Assembly: GCA_015146655.1 (NCBI GenBank)
Contig: VKHL01000046.1
Span: 62,001 to 126,000 of the forward strand
Length of the DNA stretch: 64,000 bases
Direction of reading: 5' to 3'
Source of the DNA: Ochromonas danica
Lineage: Eukaryota > Sar > Chrysophyceae > Chromulinales > Chromulinaceae
The notes under the pieces were generated by a model. It searched no databases, had not been told where the DNA came from, and was given only the letters and a program-made list of their open reading frames with translations. Positions 1 through 11,503 of this stretch are shown here, in pieces (positions within the stretch are counted from its first letter, which is position 1; each line of letters begins with the position of its first letter). Position numbers and translations under genes: made by a program.

Positions 1-405
1 TCCAGGAATCGCTTCGCAAGTAGAGTCGATCTAATTTTCCTTTTGTAAGTAGTCTTTAACATGCATTGTAAGTAGAATGCTATTGTTAGTTAGCAGGGAT
101 GAAAGCGTGCATTGTTGTTAAATAAGCTTGTTTTATAATACCGGAAATACCCTTCTGATAGTGTTACTTGATTGTCGTGTAAAACATCAATTAGATTATT
201 AGTGAGGGATTCTATGGCGACGATGCAAAAAAAACAAGAAGCATTGAATGTGCCAAAATTAGCTGATACAATATAAGAATAATTCGATGTCAGGATGTTG
301 GAATACAGCAAAAACAGATAATCTTGCATGAGGATAATAGTTATGATGCAAACATCTCACACCTCTTTTGGCTCGAATAGTGCGGGAGAGAAAATTGCGC
401 TTTGT
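1..405. other. 3' flank of the SH2 gene, no gene seen
   Basis: AT-rich sequence downstream of the minus-strand SH2 gene. I see no convincing coding region, RNA gene or repeat here. A short open frame exists on the minus strand but has no recognisable protein features. Confidence 0.5.
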
Positions 406-2072
406 TCAAACTTTGTTGACAATGCTTAAAATTTGATTCGCCTGGTATTCGTCGAGAAACCCCTTGGTAAGCAACAATTTAACTCCGTGCTTGACCATGT
501 ATTTACCCCCAATCAATTCTTCATCATCGGATACAAGGCGATTGGCTGGGAGTTTGGTTGATTCCTGCACCTGGTGGAGAGACTTCCCATTCTCATTCTC
601 TAGAGGTGGAAAGTTGTCCCACGCGCCAGCGAGAGTCTTACTACTCCCATTCTCCAGAGGCAAAAAGTTGTCCCACCCACCAGCAAGAGTAGTGAATCCA
701 TAGGACACAGAAGATAAGCTCTCTACTCCGAAAAGAGCTTCATCCGAGCATTTCTCTAGCGCCTTCCTATCACCATAGTGATTGGCCGGAAGGGGCATTG
801 TGGAGCATGAAATAATAGTTTCCCACTGGTCCAACGAATCTCGGGGAAACTCATAACCTGTTGCCTGTACGGCAGCATATAAGGTGTTCACAACAGTATT
901 TTGAATACATTCAACAAGATTAGGATAGCAATGTTGTTCATCACGAGCAATATAATATCCATCCACTCCATTGCAAACAGCATAATGATCGACATTGCCA
1001 GAGTTTAAATGTTTGCAAGTGATAACGAAATGGTTTTTGGGATCACTACTATATCTCAATATGATGAGCTGATGAGGCATAGCTCTCCCGTTAGTGCATT
1101 GAAGCTTCTTTTCAATCAAAGCAACTGCTTGCTCTCTATTTGCATCGCTGCGAAACCATTGCACAGGAAGATCTGTTGATGGGATGGTCAAAGCAGAGGC
1201 CTTCGTCAAGGTTTGACGAAGAGGGCCAAATCGTGTAAGCCATTGACCAAACATGTTCACGGTGACTGGCTTTAATGCAAGGTCATTCCCCACAAGTCTA
1301 GAAGATGCCTCATCCATTAAAGTAGAGCTGAGAAGCGTTTGAAGATGTTCCAGAGGCAGCCTTCTACAGAATAACACCTTGGACAAGTAATCTTGATAAG
1401 CTGAAAGAAATACTTTAAACGTTGTATTCTTTGCTTGTCCAAAATTACTATGCCAAAAGACACATCCATCAACATCTCCAATCATTTGCATTGTGGCTTC
1501 ATCAAAACCTTGAGAGCTCTATTAGATAACAACAAGTCATTTTGTAATTTCTATATTTAAATCTAGCATTAAAACTACTTACTTGATATACATCTTTCAT
1601 CATAATGGCAGTAATGATCTGAAACCGATTCATTAGTTCACCTTCTAATTTATGTATGGTATGGATTCTACCCGTCCATTGAGAGATGATCACATTCTGA
1701 AGAAATCCTTTCGTAGCCTTTGTTTTACTGATACCATCAACTTCTTCTTTAATCTTTTGAAGTAGATTGATATCTTTGCCAATCAAATCACGAACCTTAT
1801 CTAAAGAAGCTTTTATTTTGGGAGAGGTATTGATGAGTGGTTGATTGCTGCAGACTTTTTGCAATGAGGAAAGACATTCTGAATAAAGGGATGTGGCATG
1901 AAGAAGAGCTCTACAGGTGACCACCAACTTCGTCTCTCCTGTACAAAACTGTTGTCAGAAGACTCTAATATATTCATATGATGGATAAAATAAGATTTCT
2001 CTCACCTTCCATAGCAGAAAGTACAAAACGAATCTCCTCTGACAAGGTCAAAGCAAGACTAATGAAATCCAT
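406..2072 (-). CDS. Cbl-TKB-like adaptor: helical bundle, EF-like segment and SH2 domain
   Basis: Three exons (2072-2006, 1938-1583, 1518-406), all with GT-AG introns and matching phases, give 511 residues. Residues 1-145 are helical and lack low complexity. Residues 160-190 have an FW...FG motif followed by an F-rich helix. Residues 231-240 read FGQWLTRFGP, and an SH2 domain follows from W262. SH2 hallmarks are the LIILRYS strand with the phosphotyrosine-binding Arg at R296, the DHY strand at 318-320 and GYYI at 328-331. The order helical bundle, EF-like, FxxFtRlFgP linker, SH2 is that of the Cbl tyrosine-kinase-binding domain, but no RING finger follows. Residues 418-449 hold two copies of a TLAGxWDNFxPLEN motif, each with a WxxF that elsewhere binds AP2 appendages. 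Inferred role: phosphotyrosine reader. The domain call is by eye and needs a profile search. The start is the first ATG of exon 1. Confidence 0.7.
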
Positions 2073-2788
2073 TATAAACACAGTGAATTCAAACTTTAAA
2101 AAACAACAAGAACCAGGAAATACAATTCAACAAGATAAATAATAGTTGAGATAACAAGGAAATAGTTGAGATAAAGATGGATCTCTCTATCTCTCTCTCT
2201 CTGTCCGTCTAATACAGCCCTCCAACACAATCAATGCATTGCGGATCACCATGTTCAACCCTCTCTCTGACGCTTTAAGTTAATACTATTGCAGTCCATA
2301 AGTCAGAAATCTTGATTTCAAACTAAACTTTGCCCAACTAGGTAACGGAAGAAATCGGAAATGTTAAAATAATAATAATAATAATAAAGACAAAAATACT
2401 TTTGATCAATGGATAGGAAATTCGAAAGATAGGTGAATTAGTGAAGTTTTACCTTCTTTTTTGAAATGAATAACAAACCAACCCAGCGATTTTAAGTTAA
2501 CATATAGCTAGTTTATAACCTTGAAATCTCAGCTTGAAACTCACCTTTCCGGCTTTCCTCTCTCTCTCTCTCTCTCTCTTGCTCTCACGCTGTCGTTGTG
2601 GAGCACTTCTTGCTCTGCCGCGGTATCTTCTTCTTCACTCGGCAATTGAGAGAAATATCATTTCTTGTCCAAGGACAATCAAAAGAAAAAAATCACCCCT
2701 CCTCTCACCTCCCTCTCCATCTTGGAAGCTCTAGTACTACTGTTTTTTTAATTTTGAATTAAATCAAATCATCTGAAGAAATCGAATC
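2073..2788. promoter_or_regulatory. Shared intergenic region of the SH2 and SAM-kinase genes
   Basis: This 716-bp gap separates two divergent start codons and must hold both promoters. It contains CT-rich tracts near 2190-2210 and 2562-2580 and an AAT microsatellite near 2370. Two copies of TTAAGTTAA lie at 2275-2283 and 2492-2500. No coding potential stands out. The short open frame near 2534-2734 is serine/leucine-rich and looks like 5' leader. Confidence 0.5.
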
Positions 2789-5700
2789 ATGAGTGAATTC
2801 AACAACTACAACAATAATGCACACTCCGCTCAATTTCAATCTGCCAATAATTATGGCCCAGCATCTCAGAATTTTAATAATAATTATTCGAACAAATCAT
2901 TTCCGAACTTTAATAACTCAGCAGGAAATAATAATGCCAGGGATCGAGTGGTGGCGGACAAACGAATATTGTCCGCTGCTTTTCTCGAGACTGCACCGGA
3001 AAGTGTTCGAGAATGGACAATCGACACTGTATCATCCTGGCTGAAAGAAATTTTTGAAGGGGCAGAAGACCTCCCCAGGTAAGCTAGAAATAGCGTATGA
3101 TCTTTCCATCTGCTGTTCATTAACGCATATGTCTTAACAGATATCAAGCAGCATTTGCCAAATTTGGGATTAAAGGAATTGATCTTCTTGGTGCTAATGA
3201 GCAAGTGCTTCATGATCTTGGCATTAGCCATCCCGTGCATTTAAATCGTGCAAGGATTGCGCTAGATCAACTGGTCGTGTATCAAAATGAATTGGACGTG
3301 AAGGAGAAAGATAAAGCTAAACTCTATGAGACAGAAAAGAATTATCACGATCTTCTAGATGAAGCCAAACGATTGAAGTTGCTAAACCCCTCTTATGCTT
3401 TGCCAAGGAAGATCGATTACTGGAAGCCTGTTGATGTGATGCTTTGGTTGAATTCTCCGAATAATACCACCGCATCCCTCGGGCTGTTTGCCAAGCCATT
3501 TGCGTTGAAAAGAATAAATGGACCTGAGTTGCTCGAGATGGTTAGCAAAAAAGGAGATAAAACAACAGTCGAAGCAGTGCTTGATGAAGTGGTAAGCGGC
3601 TTCTTGATGTTTACTCTGTATCGATATTGTCGCCTTATTTTTCTTTGTCGCCTTTCCTTTCCTCCTTCTTATTATTAGTGCCGCTCAATGGCAGAAAAAG
3701 ACAAACCCACTTCAGTGGATATCCAGCGCTTGAAAAAAGCAATTGAGGATAAAAAAGCTTATTATGAAGATTTTGAAAGAAAGATAAACCAAGAAAAAAC
3801 AGATGAAATGAAGGCGAATGTATTCCAGGTTAAAGAAAGTGAAATCCGAGAACAGAGAAACATTGGTAAGGGCAACTTTGGTGTGGTTACTGAAGCCATG
3901 TATAGAAACCAGAGAGTCGCGATAAAAAGGCTCAAGACAAATGTGTTGCCCAAAGGCGTGAAGGAAAGGAAAGGTGAAGATGGTGCGACACCCAACATCA
4001 ACAATTCCAGTGGCGAACAAAAGCAAGAAACGAAGGAAGAAGAGGCTCTTAAGAAGCAAGATAACGTGACCAAAAATAGGAGCAAAGGTGTTGTGACACA
4101 CCACATCGACGTTTCAAGTAGTAATGAAGAGCTAAGCAAGAAGGAAGAGGCGCTTAAGCATGAAGCCTACATGATGTATCGCTGTGCAGATACTTCCGTT
4201 GTTCGCCTACTTGCACAAGGGGAATTTAACAATTCTGGACGATTCTTTATTGTGATGGAGCTAGTGAACGGGTCTAATTTAGAACAGGAATATCGGTTGG
4301 CGACCAAACCTGGTGGAGAAATGTCTATTTTCCATCCAAACCATTCCGAAAATTTGAGATTACAATCTGAAGGAATTGAAGACCCAGTCTTTTATCAGAT
4401 AGTGCGCATCGGAAGAGATGTCGCTCTCGCTTTGGCCAAAATTCACCAACGTGGTATCATTCATCTTGATATTGCTGCTCGCAATATTCTCTTAGATCGG
4501 ATCAAAGGGAAGGTAAAGATTACAGATTTTGGACTGGCCCAGGAAGAGAAAGAGATGATTGAGGACAGTCGACTGCGATTTGAAGTCTCAAATAATATTG
4601 ACACCAACCATATGGATAAGAGTGAGGTTGATCATTTCATTCAATGGTCTCGAAATAAGGGTCTTGGAAGAACCGGCGAGAAAAGTAACATGTACAAGGA
4701 GGAAGCATTCAACGGGGAAATTCCACACAAGTGGAGGCCCATTTGGAACTTGAGAATGGACAGCAATCCCGAAATCCCAAAAATCGACAGACATTGCGAT
4801 ATCTACGCATATGGGTGTTGCCTTTATGAGATGCTGACAAAGCAATATCCTTTTCATGAGTTTTCAAAAACGCAAGAAGACCTGTGGAAGCTATTGGAAG
4901 CAAAAGAATCTGTTGATAGCCATCCTCGTCTTCCTGATAATCTACATCCAGGTTTTGCTGGTGTGATAAAGCGATGCTGGGGAACTTATAAAAATCAACC
5001 TGAGATGAAAGATGTGTATGTTGAGCTCGCTCAATTGCACAAAACGATCAGCCGAGGAGTTATTCTATCACAGCGAAATGAAGAAGCGTATGAGAATTTA
5101 AAGGAATTCTTCGTTGTTAAGCGCGAAACGAGTCCTTATATGAGAGGGACTGTCTATGACGGGACAGCACATCAATACTCTTTGGCTGGAAATGGATATT
5201 CTTCTTCAGGGGTTGGTGCATCAAACACAAACTATTCCATTCCAATGAAAGCTCAATATCAATTATCTAGCTATTCTGGAGACCTAAACAGCAAATCCAG
5301 TGGGTCGATCGCGTCAGCAGCAACGGAGTCTCGAGGAATTGATATTAGAAGCGAATCTGCTGAGAATGATGGAAAAGGCCAAAATCAGTATCTCGCAGTA
5401 CAAGCATTGTTGTCGCCTTTTATTTCCATCAAGATGCACGGTGATGCTTCTTCTCCACCAGGCGACTATTATACTGCTCAGAATTCTAAGCAGGGATTAT
5501 TAAACATATTGGACAATGCTTTCCAATCTCAAGATTGTTTGACAATAGCCGATACTTTAGCCATGGTTACTGTTGGCAACAGCAATGATCAACTCGATGT
5601 GATCGAGCGATGCTTGGAACTTTTGAACAAGTATGCCTCTGATTGCCATAATACGATTATGGTCGAAGAGATTTGGTTATACCTGTCGAAAAAGGTCGCA

Positions 5701-8700
5701 GATAAAATCCAAGAAACAATAGATCTCATCAACAACAAAGAAGTAGTCGTCGACTCAATTGCATCGCGTTGTTCGATTTTGATTGAGAAGGCATTTAAAA
5801 CCTTGTCTCGTATTTTGAAATTTAAGCATTGGAGTAATAAAAGGGTCACCACCAAAGATAAATACAAAAACAATGTGGAGGTTGATGAAACCGATGAGGA
5901 GTTGTTGTGGTGCAAAGAGATTGCACTTGTAGCTACATCCGCCTTGGGCATGTTTAACTCAAATGCATCAATTGTGAGTTCGTGTATTGAAGCTTTGAAT
6001 GATGCTGCAGATGATTCAGAGCAAATTATCGAAACTTTGCATGATAAAGGAGTAGTCCAGAAGTTAATTGCATGTGGAAGGAAATTCATGTCCAATGGGG
6101 AAGTTGTCAAGAGCGTCTTTAAAGCCCTCAAGGCATTCTCTTTGCGCCAAATTCTTCAACCTGATGGATCCTTGTTGATTCCCCAAAACTCTTCTCCTCC
6201 TATTTCACATGATCTGTTAGACCAATCGTGGTCCGCTTATCGACGATTAGCTTTCGATGTTATGAGGTTTTATGCACAAAGCAATAGTTCTGAAGATATT
6301 GAAGTGACTAATCATGTTTTGCATTGCTTGTGGAAAATTGTACGCTGCGGCATGTATGATACATATTCTACTTGGGAGGAAGAGGAGGAGAAGTTCTTCC
6401 TTTCTCTGACAACGGATGACATTACATGGATTCTAGATATTATCAAGTCCAACAGTGATTGTTTTGAAGTTCTGGAAAGTGCAATTGGCATTCTAAGTGT
6501 AATCCTGGAAACTGGAGTTGCTTCGCCCGTACTCAGTCAAGAAGTGATTGAGTTTAGTCACAAATTGGACCGCTCTCAACGTATTCAATTGTTCATGACT
6601 ACAGAAGATAACATAAAGAGCATTCTATCAGCAATGGAGAGGTTCTCCGTAGATGACCAAATTACCATTGGCATAGAAAGAAAGGCTCCTAGTCCTGAGC
6701 AAAGACAATATCAATCAAAAGGAGCACTCTTCTCGAATCATCGAAGCAGCAGTTACTCGAGCGCCTATGGTAAACAATCATACTATGCTGCGTCTTCTCC
6801 TTACAGCCCAACCCCAACAAATCAACAAAAAGAAGGTTCTTATTATTCTGACAGAAACGGAGCTGATACTACGGTATATTCTTCAGGAAAAGTTAGTGCC
6901 TATGATGACGAAATTCAATCCTCCATATTTACTGCTGATGGACGCATCACTGCAGGTGACTTGCAAAGAAATGCCATTAACGTCATTTCAATCATTAGCA
7001 GTGAAAGTAAAGACAAAGTTATCCAGCAGAACCTCGAACGCACTCGGTATAGCGAGCTCATACTTCAAGCTTTTCAGAATTTCAAGAACGATCCCTTACT
7101 TATCCATAACGGGCTACAAGCATTATTCCATGCTTCGAGAAAGAATGCTCGCCACCAGGCTCGTCTGCATGATCTCTCCATTACTAAGCATTTGAAAGCG
7201 GCTCTTCGAAGGTTCCTCTTCCTCGACTTCGGATCGAGTTGGAGGAGCATACTTGTTCTGGAGGGTGTGCTGGGTGCATTTTTGGGCTTATTGGATCCCG
7301 AAGATGATCAGCCTTTCAGTCCCCAAGCAATTTCTCGAGATGTTGCCACATGGACCAAAGCTTATTCCACTGTGAACGCAAACTCTCCAAAACACAAGCA
7401 ATGCAAGGACTTGGCACACATGTTGTGCCATGAAGAAGCTGAAGAGATTGAAACCATCGCCTTTTATGTCATTTATCTGTCATTAAATGATGACCCAGAA
7501 GCATCAATGTATGTGCGGCTACTGTTCATTCGATTGTTGTCTATCTTGAACTTTTGGTCACCACTCAATATAAAAGGTTCTTTCGTTCACGTAGAATTTG
7601 TTTTACTCGGCCGAAGGCATGAGCTCGATTACAGTCTTTATCGGTTTTTGATTAATCTGCTGAAAGTAGAGAGAGCACCTGAAGCAATCGCCTCGGGGTT
7701 GTCCTTGTTGGTAGAAATCAACCGTGCTTCTCAGGAAGTCAAGTATGACACAATTTTCTTGGGCAAAGAAGTTTCTAGTATCAGCCTCAGACCCGTTGAT
7801 GATGATGACAAAGAACAAGCCATTGAAGATGGAAGTGACCTCCTTAAGCTCTGTCTAATCTCATGCAAAAGGAAGTTGGACAATGTGTTATTGATTCGAT
7901 ACAGTTTGTGGGTCATGATATTAATGATCATTGGAGAAGATAAGAAAGACGAGAATAATAAGACAGTCAGTAAAGTGGCGTTAGTAGAGAACAGAGAAGC
8001 AGCATCTGAGATTGCTTTAGCCAATGGCATTGAATGGTCTATAGAAGTGTTGACATCCTTTACAGATTGTTATTCACTTCAGTCTTTATCATTACTATTC
8101 TTGATTTGGATGGAACGACGTGGACATTTTGCCAAGAGGTTAGAGCGCTTGGAGTCGCTGCGTGAAATCTTGGTGGGGATTGTGACTAATCAATGGGCAC
8201 CAAAATATCGCTCTTTAGAAGAAGAAGGTTACGATACTTCACTTGTTGGACGTACCATCTACATGTTTGGAGATGTGCCAACTCATGCTGATAGACTGCT
8301 AAAGCTCGTGGAAAAACATTTGGCTGATGCTAGTGCATCTAGCGCCAGAGGTTTTAATGATGCAGAAGAGAAAAAGGCTACTGCAGAGAATTCAAAAGTC
8401 CCGTGGGATGGAAAGAAAAGACCTCAAGTGCTTACTGTTAAACGTTATGAAGCTCAGCAAAATGGAGAGTCGGGTAAAACATCGAATGTCTATGTCATAG
8501 AGATTACGTGGGAGTTGGTTCTCATTGATCCTGTTAAATGTGTCGTAAGACCGACAGTTTGGGAGGTTCGTAAACGCTTCCCGGAGTGTGTGAAGTTCCA
8601 GAAGGAATTGATGAAGTTGTTCGCATTTTGCCCATCTTTATTCAACAAAGTTCTGACTATCACTGTGTTAGATCAAGTGACAAGATTCTTCATGGTAAGT

Positions 8701-10492
8701 ACTATAAATACCACAGTAATGAAGTAGAATTGTAATGTGTTTCTATCTGGTGTGGTTGTAGAACCGAAGCCCTGAGTTCCTAGATGGTCGTAAGCAGATA
8801 CTTCAAAACATGTTAAATGAGTTGCAAACAGTGCCGGCAGTGCACTCAAGTGCCTTTTTCCAGCATTTCATTGAGGTTGAACAATTTGTTGGGGTCGGCA
8901 ATGTCCGAAAATTACATCAACTACCTCCAATTCTTACCAACCAAAACCGTGTTAGTCTACCTGTAAACTCTGTTTGTATGGATCAAGACGAGAAGCTTCT
9001 CTTTGTTGGATGTGGTCTGGGCTATTCCTTTTTACAGAATGCTTCTTTCAATGTTATCAGAGGAAGCCTTACAGTGTACAAAGTCCATCCAGACAAGACA
9101 CCGATTCATGTTGAATGTTGCTCTATGCAATTTTGCTATGGAGTGAATTCTGTGGCTTGGGATTCATATCGTCGTTGTTTGGCTGTAGGGCTTACCACGG
9201 GTCTTATTGGTTACTATCAATTAAGTGAGGATTGTTCGACCTTGACCTATGCTGGTGAGTTGGAGTATCACCAGGACAATATCATTGGCATGGAAATGGC
9301 AATAGTTGACTTGAAGCGACTGGAAGGTTATGTTCAGCAATATCTTCATATAGCTGTCTCACGTGGTGGAAGAGCAACGATGGTAGATATGGAGTGTGGA
9401 GCACAAACATTTCAGCTTGCTAAAGCTGGGTGTCAGATAGTGTCTATGGCATTTGATTTTATTGATCAAGTAGCTTATTTCGGAACAGATGTGGGAAGGG
9501 TAATGGTCTTCAACACTGAAGAAAATAATACAAATCTACTCTTTGAAATACCAATTATGCACGACGTGAAAGGTATCGATGTAAGGACGTTTGACTATTT
9601 TGAATGTTATTAATAAGTGTTGATTTTGATAATATGTGTGTGGTTTTTGTTTGTTTTTGTACAGCCAAAAGAGAATGCTCGCAATGGAAGGGGAGATGTC
9701 CATGTTGCATATTGCCCATATCAACATCTCTTATACGTATGCCATCATAACAAGATCTTCATTTACAAGTCTTCTCCCAAGCGTAGTAGTGACAAACAAA
9801 CTGAGGCAAAGAAGCCTTTGACTTTTGCTGATGATACATTTATAACAGCAGCTCGTTTAATTCATTATGGACGTCTCCTGGTGGTGACCTGCAATAATGG
9901 GCGAGTTCTCTTGATTGATATGTCCGAAACAGTGCGTATGTTTAACCGACCCAAACGTCCTGCTTCAGATACTGCTCAAGACGTTGCGGAGGAAGCGAGA
10001 ATACAAATGGCGGAGAAAGAGAGAGAAATAGCAACTTCTCTTGCTTCTGCAATGAATTGGTCTGAAGCAGTGAAATCAAAAGAAAGCGTGATTCGTGATT
10101 GGCTCTCCAACAAAGGCGAGGCTGTATCCAATATTGTATCTCATAGTGGATTAGTGCGAGCTTTGGTAAATCAAGCCAAAATCCCATTGATGGACCTAGC
10201 AGATACAGTTTGTCCGAAAGAACCCAATTGCGAAGTTCTCTTCTTCCAAGCGTACTCCAGTGCAAAAGAAGGCGTACGCAACGTGAACTTTCGAGACATT
10301 TGCCTCTGCGAAGTGATGCAAGTGTTGTTCTTTGCTGGCGATGATGGTTATCTCTATACTCTATCATTACGAGATTTCTATGAACCTTTCACTGGTATTG
10401 ATACCAGCAATTTCTTCAGACAGAAATTTTCTCCAGGGCGAGAAATCAAGACTGCAACTCAGACAAATAAAATGACGAGGTATCAAAAGTAA
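2789..10492 (+). CDS. SAM-SAM-kinase(TK-like)-ARM-PX-beta-propeller protein, 2467 aa
   Basis: Five exons (2789-3078, 3141-3591, 3679-8694, 8762-9580, 9665-10492) join in frame. After an Asn-rich N-terminus come a SAM domain (about residues 75-150) and a second SAM-like domain (about 185-245). The kinase spans about 300-705: glycine loop GKGNFGVV, VAIK with K330, helix-C E409, catalytic loop HLDIAARN (509-516), DFG at 530-532 and KW at 598-599. AARN and the KW in the P+1 loop are tyrosine-kinase signatures. The HRD arginine is Leu, the APE glutamate is absent, and its usual arginine partner after the CW motif is Gln. Then follow an armadillo-like helical region, a PX-like domain (about 1830-1965) and a WD/propeller-like end (about 1990-2467). 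Tyr-rich linkers lie near 727-790 and 1267-1327. It could instead be a TKL kinase converging on TK motifs. It runs head-to-head with the SH2 gene. Confidence 0.8.
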
Positions 10493-11260
10493 ACAACAAA
10501 GCTTTTAATAATGATCCTATTTATCGAGTGCGTATTTACTTTTTTCTATTTTATATATTATGCGTGGTGCATTTAGTAGTAGTGGTAGTAATAGTGCATT
10601 GATGATGATGATGATGATGATGACTACTGCTCATTAGCAAACAACTCGTCCCTTCTGTCTAGTAATGCTTGAAAGACAGATGAGGAGGTTGGTTTCCTTT
10701 GTGGTGTATTATCTCATCTCATTATTATTGTGACTACTCCTCAATCGTCCTTTTGCGATTCTTTGCAGATTCCTCTCATTGACTTGCATTGAGAGGAGCT
10801 GATTATGTTGTCTTTTGTTTCTTATTGTTGCAGTTATTCTGATCATGTTATTATCCCCCGTTGACTATATAATCCATCATGTTATATAATCCTCACTATC
10901 ATTTATTATTATTGCTTTTATCATTATTATTATTGGTGGTGAAAACATTTATCAAATCAAAGCTACAATGCTACAAATCAAAGAACCTTATCTCTAGCTA
11001 TTATGAATAGCTAGCTAGTTTATTATTATCATCATATTTACTTTTGTTATATGGCACCACCTGCCTACATGTTTATAAGACAACTAAGGTATAATGTAAT
11101 GTGTGTCTGTTAGCTATTATTCTCTATATGACATGTAAAATAAGATTATCATTGATCACTTTTAAAACATTATAACCAACCATCACTCAGGTTGACTGAC
11201 TGACAACTACTTGTAGATATTTTCATTTTTGTTGGGATGGTCTAGATTATTAACAATTTT
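10493..11260. other. Intergenic, kinase 3' flank to chlorophyll synthase promoter
   Basis: AT-rich DNA with a GAT run at about 10601-10622 and several TAGCTAGCTAG-like stretches. No coding or RNA gene was recognised. Confidence 0.5.
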
Positions 11261-11369
11261 TGTTAAGTTAACTGGGGTTAAGTTAAGTATAGTGTTAAGT
11301 TAACTATTTTGTTAAGTTAACTGGAGTTAAGTTAAGTATAGTGTTAAGTTAACTATTTTGTTAAGTTAA
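11261..11369. repeat. 49-bp tandem repeat built on TTAAGTTAA, upstream of chlorophyll synthase
   Basis: Seven copies of TTAAGTTAA start at 11263, 11278, 11295, 11312, 11327, 11344 and 11361. The spacing shows a 49-bp unit present about 2.2 times, with a single G/A difference between units. The block ends about 135 bp before the chlorophyll synthase ATG, so it may lie in the promoter or 5' leader. Confidence 0.85.
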
Positions 11370-11503
11370 CTGGTTTGAGCAGCAAGAAGATCATGAGGTG
11401 CAAGTTCGATGAGAAGAAAGAACGACTTGTTTGTTGCAAGATTTACCAAAATAAAATAAAATAAATTGAAAGAAAAAGAGAGTCACATTGATCATTCTTA
11501 ATC

